Shown piece after piece: positions 6,712 to 11,621 of a stretch of DNA of 11,621 bases (position 1 is its first letter; each line of letters opens with the position of its first letter). The stretch is from B1SED10-16 sp046498365 (GTDB lineage: Bacteria > Desulfobacterota > Desulfobacteria > Desulfobacterales > Desulfosalsimonadaceae), in the NCBI GenBank assembly GCA_046498365.1, contig JAWOAV010000006.1, positions 1-11,621 of the forward strand. The letters run 5' to 3'. The translations under genes were made by a program, and so were the position numbers. A model generated the notes under the pieces. It saw only the letters and a program-made list of their open reading frames with translations, searched no databases and was not told where the DNA came from.

Positions 6712-7050
6712 TTAACCGCCAATTATCTCATTTAAACCATCTACGATAAAAGCCAACTCTTCATCAGATGCTTTTGTTATCTTTTTGCCGATTCGCTTTT
6801 TAGAAAGAACCCGAATCTGACTGATCTTTACCCAAAATTTTTTTGACAGCTTTACAGACTCTATCTCCATGGTTAATGGATAGCCGGCTTTTTGGGGCTG
6901 CCTGGTAATTGCCACCGCAATGACCGTTCCCGACCTCTCATTAAACACATTGTGACTTAAAATAAGAACAGGGCGCAACCCACCCTGTTCACTGCCAATA
7001 GCCGGATTTAGGTCCGCCCAGCGGATTTCACCCCTTACTATTCCGGCCAT
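6712..7050 (-). CDS. mazF: MazF/PemK-family mRNA interferase toxin
   Basis: A 112-residue type II toxin of the MazF family, a ribonuclease that cuts mRNA (or other RNA) at short sequences unless bound by its antitoxin. Seen: VRGEIRWADLNPAIGSEQGG (5-24), then LRPVLILSHNVFNERSGTVIAVAITR (25-50). R26 and T49 occupy the positions of the catalytic Arg and Thr/Ser of MazF proteins (R25 and T48 in the Bacillus enzyme). The C-terminal part, VKISQIRVLSKKRIGKKI and the final helix ELAFIVDGLNEII, is complete. The ATG at 7050 has GGGAG 8 nt upstream; a further ATG at 7065 lies in the same frame but lacks such a site. The gene overlaps the mazE end by 13 nt, so translation is probably coupled. It looks active. 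Confidence 0.93.
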   Translation of the reverse strand: MAGIVRGEIRWADLNPAIGSEQGGLRPVLILSHNVFNERSGTVIAVAITRQPQKAGYPLTMEIESVKLSKKFWVKISQIRVLSKKRIGKKITKASDEELAFIVDGLNEIIGG

Positions 7051-7277
7051 TCTTCCAACTCCCATGAGAAGTCTTCTTCAGCCAAGGACTGTTCGACGGC
7101 TGGATCCAGCTTGGCGCACTCACGGGCTAAACGGCTCTTGTCGATGCGATTTAGTTTTTCCGTAACGGCTTGCTGAATCGCATTGCTGCGGTTTGGAAAA
7201 AATTTCGATTTAACAAGGAGATCAAGCCGCTTAAGCGTCTTGTCATCAATTGTAATTGCGATTTTTGAAGCTGGCAT
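7038..7277 (-). CDS. mazE: MazE-like ribbon-helix-helix antitoxin
   Basis: A 79-residue antitoxin partnering the MazF directly downstream. The N-terminus KIAITIDDKTLKRLDLLVKS is a ribbon-helix-helix DNA-binding domain: a beta strand (about 5-10), then helix 1, then the FPNRSNAIQQAVTEKL turn and helix 2 (about 28-43). The C-terminal half is acidic, VEQSLAEEDFSWELEEWPE, the usual toxin-binding tail. The frame is open to a GTG at 7286, but the ATG at 7277 has a textbook GGAGG (7286-7290) 8 nt upstream. As in related modules it probably represses its own promoter: a perfect palindrome overlaps the -10 element just upstream. It is of the RHH type, not the AbrB-fold MazE of E. coli, so the symbol is used loosely. 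Confidence 0.85.
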   Translation of the reverse strand: MPASKIAITIDDKTLKRLDLLVKSKFFPNRSNAIQQAVTEKLNRIDKSRLARECAKLDPAVEQSLAEEDFSWELEEWPE

Positions 7278-7293
7278 ATGTATCACCTCCGAG

Positions 7294-7310
7294 TATGATA
7301 ATATATCATA
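7294..7310. promoter_or_regulatory. Palindromic operator candidate for mazEF
   Basis: TATGATA and TATCATA form a perfect 7-bp inverted repeat around ATA. It overlaps the -10 element of the mazEF promoter and lies 4 nt before the mazE ribosome-binding site. Ribbon-helix-helix antitoxins bind such short palindromes as dimers, so this is the natural site for autorepression. Confidence 0.55.
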
Positions 7311-7326
7311 CCTACACCTTTTTCAA
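7298..7326 (-). promoter_or_regulatory. Sigma-70 promoter of mazEF
   Basis: On the minus strand, the -35 TTGAAA (7321-7326) and the -10 TATTAT (7298-7303) are separated by exactly 17 nt and match the consensus at 4 and 5 of 6 positions. Transcription would start near 7291, giving a very short leader that begins at the ribosome-binding site. The gene order and spacing suggest that this promoter also serves the EamA transporter. Confidence 0.6.
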
Positions 7327-7412
7327 AAATTTTTTTTCCGGCGGTGACCTGCCCCTTTGGTTTTATACCAGTTGATATGGTAGACATGTAAACAATAAAC
7401 GGGGAGGTAACA

Positions 7413-7544
7413 ATGAAGAAGAATCCGCCGGTTTGTTTTCACCTGAAAGACCTCCTGTTTTTTTCTCTAAATACAATAAAAAAACAGAATGTTACAATGT
7501 CCCCAGGGACAAAAAAAGGACAGGGGCTGCCTGATTTTCGCTGA
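7413..7544 (+). CDS. Small plus-strand ORF (43 aa), uncertain
   Basis: An ATG with an excellent GGGGAGG 5 nt upstream opens a 43-codon frame starting MKKNPPVCFHLKDLL. Its second half runs through the dispersed repeat (VTMSPGTKKGQG). No family is recognised, and no signal peptide or clear fold is seen. It is the only strongly signalled start on the plus strand in the window. It may be a real small protein or the 5' end of a mobile-element gene whose remainder is gone. No good promoter was found; TTGATA at 7372-7377 has no convincing -10 partner. Confidence 0.3.
   Translation: MKKNPPVCFHLKDLLFFSLNTIKKQNVTMSPGTKKGQGLPDFR
7447..7523 (+). repeat. Dispersed repeat, copy 1
   Basis: The last 33 nt (7491-7523) are identical to 10873-10905. 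The upstream 44 or so nt are similar but diverged, both running from a gacctcc-type start through an AT-rich inverted repeat. In this copy the AT-rich arms are CTGTTTTTTT (7455-7464) and AAAAAAACAG (7478-7487). Inside the identical core, TGTCCC and GGGACA form a small palindrome. Copy 1 lacks the long hairpin that follows the core in copy 2. The two copies have the same orientation. Confidence 0.75.
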
Positions 7545-7638
7545 CGGACGGGGTTATTGAGGGTTTTCTGTAGCGGTTATGTTTCCATGATTTACAAATC
7601 TTTGCATTTATCAATAGACATGATGATCAGGAAGGCCT

Positions 7639-7697
7639 CGTAGGGGCACCCCTTGCGGGTGCCCGGATTTCGGGCACCCGCAAGGGGTGCCCCTACG
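7639..7697. repeat. Perfect 27-bp inverted repeat (hairpin/MITE-like)
   Basis: The 27 bases 7639-7665 are the exact reverse complement of 7671-7697, around a 5-nt GATTT spacer. The arms are GC-rich (CGTAGGGGCACCCC... in the first). There is no T-run after either arm, so it does not look like a simple terminator. Perfect arms of this length with little loop are typical of small palindromic repeat families or non-autonomous miniature elements. Only one copy is present in the window. Confidence 0.85.
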
Positions 7698-7754
7698 GGC
7701 TCAAATTCTGTGGGAATATTTATCGTGTTTATACAAGAATGCAAAAATTAGTAC

Positions 7755-7786
7755 TTTCGGGTTGTCTTTCGGAAGACAACCCGAAA
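7755..7786 (-). terminator. Hairpin downstream of the 179-aa gene
   Basis: TTTCGGGTTGTCTT (7755-7768) and AAGACAACCCGAAA (7773-7786) pair perfectly over 14 bp with a TCGG loop. It lies 14 nt past the stop of the secreted 179-aa gene. On the minus strand a broken T-rich stretch (ATTTTTGC) follows after a few bases, and on the plus strand ATTTTCATTTT follows. It could terminate transcription of the secreted-protein unit and possibly work in both directions. Confidence 0.6.
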
Positions 7787-7800
7787 ATTTTCATTTTCAA

Positions 7801-8340
7801 TTACTGAAGCTCAGGCGTATGCACCTTGAGCCTGGTTTCATAAGCTGTTCCAGCGTCAAGGAGATACCACACCAGCTCACCATTGGCATCCTCGTACTGG
7901 AATTCAAATTTATAATCTATAATAACATTATCGCAGTCCTGCATCTGTGCCGTCCCGTAGACCCTGATTGGATTGATTTCAAACGTTCCTGCATCAGGAT
8001 CAATGACGAACTTTGCCTGGGAGTACCAGGTGTAGCTGTATATGCCGGTATCACTATCAATTAATTCCCATACCCCATGCCCGGGAGCCATTTCATTTGG
8101 GGCATCACCGATAAGGTCGTTATGCACCCAGTTCATCAGCATTTCTCCCTTTATGCCGTCCGTGGATGTATGGATCCCCAACCATGCCAGACTACCTTCT
8201 GCATCGCCCACCCAAGTTCCGGTCAGACCGCATGGTAGTGGTACCGGCGGTTGGTCTTTCTTTGCCCACGCAGCGGTACTGATCAGTGCAATTGCGAGCA
8301 ATGCGGCCAACACGATAATGCACTTTTGGTTTGTTTTCAT
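7801..8340 (-). CDS. Secreted protein of unknown function (179 aa)
   Basis: No family is recognised. The N-terminus MKTNQKCIIVLAALLAIALISTAAWA is a clear Sec signal peptide with AWA|KK as the likely cut (residues 26/27) and no lipobox cysteine, so a soluble exported protein is expected. The mature part of about 153 residues is rich in aromatic and alternating polar/hydrophobic segments (CGLTGTWVGDAEGSLAWLG, GIYSYTWYSQAKFVID, VIIDYKFEFQYEDANGELVW), suggesting an all-beta barrel or sandwich. The opening 'LTGTWVG' recalls lipocalin-like folds, without further support. Two mature cysteines (C37 and one in MQDCDN) could form a disulfide. GGAAG lies 9 nt before the ATG. It begins 33 nt after the 760-aa beta-helix gene and is probably its operon partner. 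Confidence 0.8.
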   Translation of the reverse strand: MKTNQKCIIVLAALLAIALISTAAWAKKDQPPVPLPCGLTGTWVGDAEGSLAWLGIHTSTDGIKGEMLMNWVHNDLIGDAPNEMAPGHGVWELIDSDTGIYSYTWYSQAKFVIDPDAGTFEINPIRVYGTAQMQDCDNVIIDYKFEFQYEDANGELVWYLLDAGTAYETRLKVHTPELQ

Positions 8341-8373
8341 TTTTTTGGTCTTCCTTCATTAAAGTTTCTGTTT

Positions 8374-10656
8374 TTACTTGGCATGAATCACAATGGATCC
8401 ACCACCGAGGGGCTGATCGAAACCATTGTCATAGATATCGATTTCCTCCGCTGTTTCCTCGTCCTCTTCCCAGATCCGGATGCGGTAGGTATCGGGTGCA
8501 CCGTCGCCGGCCCACAGCATGAACTTGTAGTCTCCCCAGCCGTTAATGGTACCCGACCCCTTGAACTTGGCATAGTCGCTTCCGGTCACCACCAGCCAGT
8601 CGTAGCTGGTGCTGTGGAAATAAAGATCGCCTGCCGCAAACTCGAACGCGGTGTTGCCGGTAGGGACGTCAGCCCCCTTTTTGTACCTGGAGACAAAGCC
8701 GAATGTTGCCTGGCCTTCCATTGAGGGATTATCTTTATAGGCCCCTGCCGGGGAGTCGAACCAGCCGCCACCGGTAACAAACCCGGCTGCCGGGTCATAC
8801 ACGACCACGTATTGATAAACGGCTGTTTTCAAAAGTCCGGCCAAGCCATTGCCTTCGTTCACCTCGCTGACTTCAAGCCCCACCGTGTAAACGCCCGGCG
8901 CCACATAACTGTGCGCTCCGGTGACAATCCCGTTTTCTATTACGCCTGGGGAAGTGTTCCCGTCCCCCCAATCCCAGGTCGCGATGTAGGGATTTATAGT
9001 GCTCAGTTCACCGGTAAAACCCGCTTCCGCATAGATCTCCGTATGGACCGGCACCGGATCGGATGGATTTATGTGAATGCCCTCTACGTTCACGCTGGCT
9101 TCATACGCGCCCATGTCAAAGCCTGCCCCCTGGGGCCGGAGCTCCCCGCGCTGATCGGTATCCACTGGCCAATAGTCTTCTGCCGCGTCAATGGCCGAAC
9201 TGCCTTCCAGCAAGGGGATGGTCTGGGTAAAACCCCCGTAGTTGCCCAAGGTTCCAAGCATCGGGTCTTCGGCGGTGTTGCCATAACCAGAGGCATACCC
9301 CCCTTCGACCACACACCAACTTGCATCAACACCGTTCGGCAACTGATCGGGGGCATTGCCCCAGAAGATGGAGTTGCGGAAATAAGTCCTTGCCACCCCA
9401 GGTACACCGGATATATAAGGAAGGTAAAAAACACCACCACCCAGAGCGGACTGCTCCCCTGCCGCAATGTTGCCGGTGACCGTCACGTTGGTCATCACCA
9501 AATCACCCGAGGGAAATAAGGATACACCCCCACCTTGACCCCAATCGATGCCGTTTGCCCGGTTTCCGGAAAGGGTCACGTTGGTCAGCCTCAATTCTCG
9601 CCATGCGCTTCCTGAATAGCCAAAGCAAATCCCGCCACCTTCAGCAATTTTGCCGTTCGCCTGGTTATTGGAAAGGGTCACGTTGGTCAGCGCTATCGGA
9701 GCGTATTCTGGCCCCCTGCCCACGTAAATTCCTCCGCCCCTCCCTAAGTCATTTCCGTTCGCCATGTTGCCGGAAAGGGTCACATTGGTCATATTCAAGG
9801 GACTGTCATATACAGACGAATTGATGTAAATCCCCCCGCCCGCTCCCACGGATGGCTCAGAAGCGCCGAACGATATGTTACCGGTGAAGTTCACATTGTT
9901 CATATCCATGGCGCTTACACCCGAAAAATTCACTCCCCCACCAGCAGCACCTGCGCGATTGTGGTCAAAGTCCACATGGTTCATGATCAGGTTGCCTCCC
10001 GTAAAGCGCAATCCCCCGCCACCGCCTTGTGTCCTGTTCTGGTCAAATTTCACATTATTCAGGGTCAGGCTTGAACCTGAAAATTGCAACCCCCCTCCGC
10101 CGCCATCTGCCCAGTTTTCAAAAAACGTCATGTTTCTCAGGGTGACGTGGAATCCTCCGGTAACGATCATTCCTCCGCCTACATTGTGAGGCTCTTCTGT
10201 TGCGTAGCCGCACATAATGGTGAATCCGTCCAGTGTAACTGCCATGGTCGTACCAGAAGTGGGATCCCAAATGCTGACGACGTGGTAGGCATTATCAGAG
10301 GGGTCATTGATCGTGCCGATATCGCCGCTCAAAACCGTCTGGTTTGCGGCCGGGTCGCGGTCCCCGCCACCGGTCGGATAGCCGCCCAACAAAGTTACAC
10401 TCCGCTTAATGATAAAGTATACATCCTGTGTATTTCCAGGCATATAAGTTCCCTGTGCCACATGAATCGTATCCCCGTCAGCGGTTGCCGCCAGGGCATC
10501 CTGCAAGTCCGTGAAAGCGGTTTCCCAACTCAATCCGTCCCCATATTCTGCTGCGGATGCATCCACATACAGTTCAGCACCCCACGCGTTTGCGATGCCA
10601 AAGCACAGAATAAAAACGAACAACGAAACCATTATTGACCTTGGATATCTTTTCAT
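8374..10656 (-). CDS. Secreted parallel beta-helix protein with PKD domain
   Basis: A 760-residue exported protein. Residues 1-27 form a Sec signal peptide (IMVSLFVFILCFGIANAWGA). Residues 28-110 (ELYVDASAAEYGDGLSWETA..LQDALAA...GDTIHVAQGTY) match the start of bacterial right-handed beta-helix proteins of the 'choice-of-anchor Q' kind. Residues 140-435 are helix rungs, each with an 'L-x-N-V-T-x-S-G-N' strand and a GGGG(I/L/V) turn. Residues 485-520 (SSAIDAAEDYWPVDTDQRGE...GFDMGAYE) are the closing motif of that family. Residues 525-620 hold a PKD-type Ig fold (WDWGDGNTSPG...HSYVAPGVYTV). Residues 624-760 begin FVTGGGWFDSPAGAY and end NGFDQPLGGGSIVIHAK, a beta domain often found at the end of such secreted proteins. 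No LPXTG, PEP-CTERM or outer-membrane anchor is seen. Such proteins often bind or cleave polysaccharides or act as adhesins; the activity here is unknown. An SD-like AGAGAGG precedes the ATG by about 7 nt. Confidence 0.85.
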   Translation of the reverse strand: MKRYPRSIMVSLFVFILCFGIANAWGAELYVDASAAEYGDGLSWETAFTDLQDALAATADGDTIHVAQGTYMPGNTQDVYFIIKRSVTLLGGYPTGGGDRDPAANQTVLSGDIGTINDPSDNAYHVVSIWDPTSGTTMAVTLDGFTIMCGYATEEPHNVGGGMIVTGGFHVTLRNMTFFENWADGGGGGLQFSGSSLTLNNVKFDQNRTQGGGGGLRFTGGNLIMNHVDFDHNRAGAAGGGVNFSGVSAMDMNNVNFTGNISFGASEPSVGAGGGIYINSSVYDSPLNMTNVTLSGNMANGNDLGRGGGIYVGRGPEYAPIALTNVTLSNNQANGKIAEGGGICFGYSGSAWRELRLTNVTLSGNRANGIDWGQGGGVSLFPSGDLVMTNVTVTGNIAAGEQSALGGGVFYLPYISGVPGVARTYFRNSIFWGNAPDQLPNGVDASWCVVEGGYASGYGNTAEDPMLGTLGNYGGFTQTIPLLEGSSAIDAAEDYWPVDTDQRGELRPQGAGFDMGAYEASVNVEGIHINPSDPVPVHTEIYAEAGFTGELSTINPYIATWDWGDGNTSPGVIENGIVTGAHSYVAPGVYTVGLEVSEVNEGNGLAGLLKTAVYQYVVVYDPAAGFVTGGGWFDSPAGAYKDNPSMEGQATFGFVSRYKKGADVPTGNTAFEFAAGDLYFHSTSYDWLVVTGSDYAKFKGSGTINGWGDYKFMLWAGDGAPDTYRIRIWEEDEETAEEIDIYDNGFDQPLGGGSIVIHAK
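9469..9786 (-). repeat. Imperfect tandem repeats inside the beta-helix gene
   Basis: The motif NVT(L/V)(S/T)(G/N)N recurs at residues 291, 325, 359 and 390 of the beta-helix protein, that is every 31-34 codons. At the DNA level it shows as a recurring GTCACGTTGGTCA on the plus strand, nearly identical in the copies. These are helix rungs duplicated at codon scale and are a likely place for copy-number change. Confidence 0.65.
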
Positions 10657-10828
10657 TTTTCATCCTCTCTGATTGTTTCTTGAGGTTGCTTTCCTGTTCA
10701 CGTTTCCCGGTTGACTGCCGGTCTTTGACAGCGCCGGACCGTGGCTTTATTCCTCATGTGAGGTTCGTGTACTATTATTATTAAATGTCAGTGGGCCGAG
10801 GTCTCCGGGAGTGGCCAGCGCTTCCACG
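10657..10828. other. Upstream region of the beta-helix gene
   Basis: This 172-nt part of the 300-nt gap holds the leader of the beta-helix gene. I see a 12-nt palindrome CCTCATGTGAGG (10752-10763) and an AT-rich run (TTTAATAATAATAG on the minus strand, near 10774-10787). A CTGACA upstream has no well-spaced -10, so I do not call a promoter. No gene is visible. Confidence 0.4.
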
Positions 10829-10905
10829 CAGACCTCCCTGCTTTTTTTCAAAAATATATTGAAAAATAGGAGGTTACAATGTCCCCAGGGACAAAAAAAG
10901 GACAG
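10829..10905 (+). repeat. Dispersed repeat, copy 2
   Basis: Its last 33 nt (10873-10905) are identical to 7491-7523, and the preceding AT-rich part is similar, with arms TTTTTCAA and TTGAAAAA flanked by CCTCC and GGAGG. Here an AGGAGG stands 5 nt before an ATG (10879) that opens a 23-codon frame starting MSPGTKKGQSPKKKRLSF and ending at TGA 10948-10950. Copy 1 shares the first residues (MSPGTKKGQ). The core leads straight into a long hairpin. The style recalls small palindromic elements mobilised by REP-associated transposases; no transposase is in the window. Confidence 0.75.
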
Positions 10906-10932
10906 TCTCCTAAAAAAAAGAGACTGTCCTTT
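10893..10932 (-). terminator. Rho-independent terminator of the response-regulator gene
   Basis: AAAGGACAGTCTC (10897-10909) and GAGACTGTCCTTT (10920-10932) pair perfectly over 13 bp with a 10-nt loop. On the minus strand the stem is followed by a run of seven T (10893-10899, partly in the stem). It starts 24 nt after the stop of the response regulator. Its distal arm and T-run lie inside the dispersed repeat, so the terminator appears to be built from repeat DNA. Confidence 0.75.
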
Positions 10933-10956
10933 GAGACAGTGGATGTTTGAATTTTT

Positions 10957-11621
10957 CTATTCGGTCGGCTTTTTGGCCGCCAACCCTATCCGGCCGGCAT
11001 AGGCCAGCACCTGGGCGCGGTTTTGCAGGTGGAGCCGGTTCATGATTTCGGCCATATGATATTTAATCGTCCGCGGACTCAAAAACAGTCGCGCCCCGAT
11101 CTCTTTGTACGAAAGCCCGTCCGCCAGAAGCTTCAGCACTTCGATTTGCCGCGGATTCAGATCGCCGCAAAACGCTTTATCATCGGTTTCTGATGCGCTT
11201 TTTGAGGGAACGGAACCCGCGGAACGGGTTAGACGCGCAAATTCGTCTAGAAGCTTGGCGGCCAGCCCCGGAGAAAACGGTGGCGTGCCCTGACTGGCCT
11301 GATGGAGCGCTTCCACCAGTTCATTGCTGTCCATGCTTTTGAGCAGGTAGCCGCAGGCGCCGGATTTGACCGCCTCGAACAGGTCATCGTCCTCGATGGA
11401 GGTGGTGAGAATGACGATTTTCGCATCCGGCATTTCCGCCTTGATGAGCCGGGTGGCGGAAAGACCGTCGCAGCGGGGCATGCGGATGTCCATCAGAATC
11501 AGATCCGGTTTGCGCTTGCGAACCAGATCCAAGGCGGCAAGACCGTCGGCGGCCGTCCCCACCACTTCAATATCGTGGGCTTCCAGCAGGTTTTGAAGTC
11601 CTTCCAGCATCAGCCGGTTGT
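10957..11621 (-). CDS. NarL/FixJ-family response regulator (N-terminus off the window)
   Basis: A two-component response regulator: a receiver domain phosphorylated by a sensor kinase, joined to a LuxR-type DNA-binding domain. Counting from the internal Met at 11610, the phospho-accepting Asp is D41 in LILMDIRMPRCDG, the switch Thr is in VILTTS (about 69-70), and the conserved Lys is K91 in GYLLKSM. A linker of about 50 residues follows, then the HTH domain at about 150-210 with LNPRQIEVLKLLADGLSYKE and LFLSPRTIKYHMAEIMNRL, matching the GerE/LuxR signature. The frame stays open to the right edge (NRL before the Met), and the usual N-terminal 'VDD' acidic pocket lies beyond the window, so the Met at 11610 is probably not the true start. 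A kinase partner may lie off the window. Target genes are unknown. Confidence 0.93.
   Translation of the reverse strand, partial: NRLMLEGLQNLLEAHDIEVVGTAADGLAALDLVRKRKPDLILMDIRMPRCDGLSATRLIKAEMPDAKIVILTTSIEDDDLFEAVKSGACGYLLKSMDSNELVEALHQASQGTPPFSPGLAAKLLDEFARLTRSAGSVPSKSASETDDKAFCGDLNPRQIEVLKLLADGLSYKEIGARLFLSPRTIKYHMAEIMNRLHLQNRAQVLAYAGRIGLAAKKPTE

Larger units (their letters stand above)
7311..7800. other. Non-coding stretch between mazE and the 179-aa gene
   Basis: About 490 nt without a recognisable gene. It holds, in order: the upstream part of the mazEF promoter; a plus-strand small ORF with a strong ribosome-binding site (7413-7544); copy 1 of the dispersed GTCCCC repeat (7447-7523); a perfect 27-bp inverted repeat (7639-7697); and a 14-bp hairpin (7755-7786). 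It reads as a landing strip for small mobile repeats. Confidence 0.6.

Noticed and set aside
8812..9519. Plus-strand open frame of 235 codons opposite the beta-helix gene
   Set aside because: A by-product of the GC-rich repetitive coding strand; no domain or start signal.
9469..9786. Regularly spaced repeats that might suggest a CRISPR array
   Set aside because: The repeats are in frame inside a beta-helix gene, imperfect, and encode the NVTxSGN rungs; there are no unique spacers or cas genes.
10084..10638. Plus-strand open frame of 184 codons opposite the 5' part of the beta-helix gene
   Set aside because: It lies fully within the signal peptide and helix region of the real gene and has no start signal.
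10752..10763. 12-nt palindrome CCTCATGTGAGG as an operator
   Set aside because: It is short, single, and not placed against a recognisable promoter; noted only in the intergenic description.

Overview
The window looks like an accessory, recombination-scarred stretch of a Gram-negative chromosome. All full-size genes lie on the minus strand, in short two- or three-gene units separated by remnants and repeats. The mix suggests an anaerobic deltaproteobacterium-like organism such as a Desulfobacterota member: a DUF362 protein, a Tat-exported iron superoxide dismutase, a NimA-like flavoprotein, and a secreted beta-helix protein with a C-terminal 'VTGGGW' domain. This placement is an inference from gene style, and no marker gene is present to confirm it.

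Layout, by increasing coordinate. (1) 29-1989: a Tat-signal superoxide dismutase followed 26 nt downstream by a DUF362 protein. (2) 2058-2585: a decayed higBA toxin-antitoxin unit. It has a promoter, a higB remnant with its middle deleted, an intact higA antitoxin, and then a 60-bp attC-like site in the order expected of an integron cassette. (3) 2631-3094: a C-terminal fragment of a long-chain acyl-CoA synthetase, joined to a tiny ORF of unclear origin. (4) 3185-4009: an NADP-type short-chain dehydrogenase. (5) 4114-5651: a NimA-like flavin-binding protein and the ribosome-assembly GTPase RsgA, 5 nt apart, in visibly more AT-rich DNA. (6) 5777-7326: a mazEF module with a good promoter whose -10 lies inside a perfect palindrome, followed 11 nt later by an EamA-type transporter. 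(7) 7311-7800: no large gene, but a small plus-strand ORF, one copy of a dispersed repeat, a perfect 27-bp inverted repeat and a terminator-like hairpin. (8) 7801-10656: two secreted proteins 33 nt apart, a 760-aa parallel beta-helix/PKD protein followed by a 179-aa unknown. (9) 10829-10932: a second copy of the dispersed repeat, part of which forms the terminator of (10), a NarL/FixJ response regulator that runs off the right edge.

How they may work together: the superoxide dismutase and the NimA-like flavoprotein fit oxidative or nitro-compound stress. RsgA is housekeeping but sits in an unusual place. The two toxin-antitoxin units, the attC-like site, the truncated genes and the direct repeats on either side of the secreted-protein pair show that the region has taken up and lost DNA repeatedly. 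No complete previously undescribed multi-gene system is evident. The most interesting signals are the cassette-like higBA remnant with its attC-like site, and the repeat-bounded secreted-protein pair.
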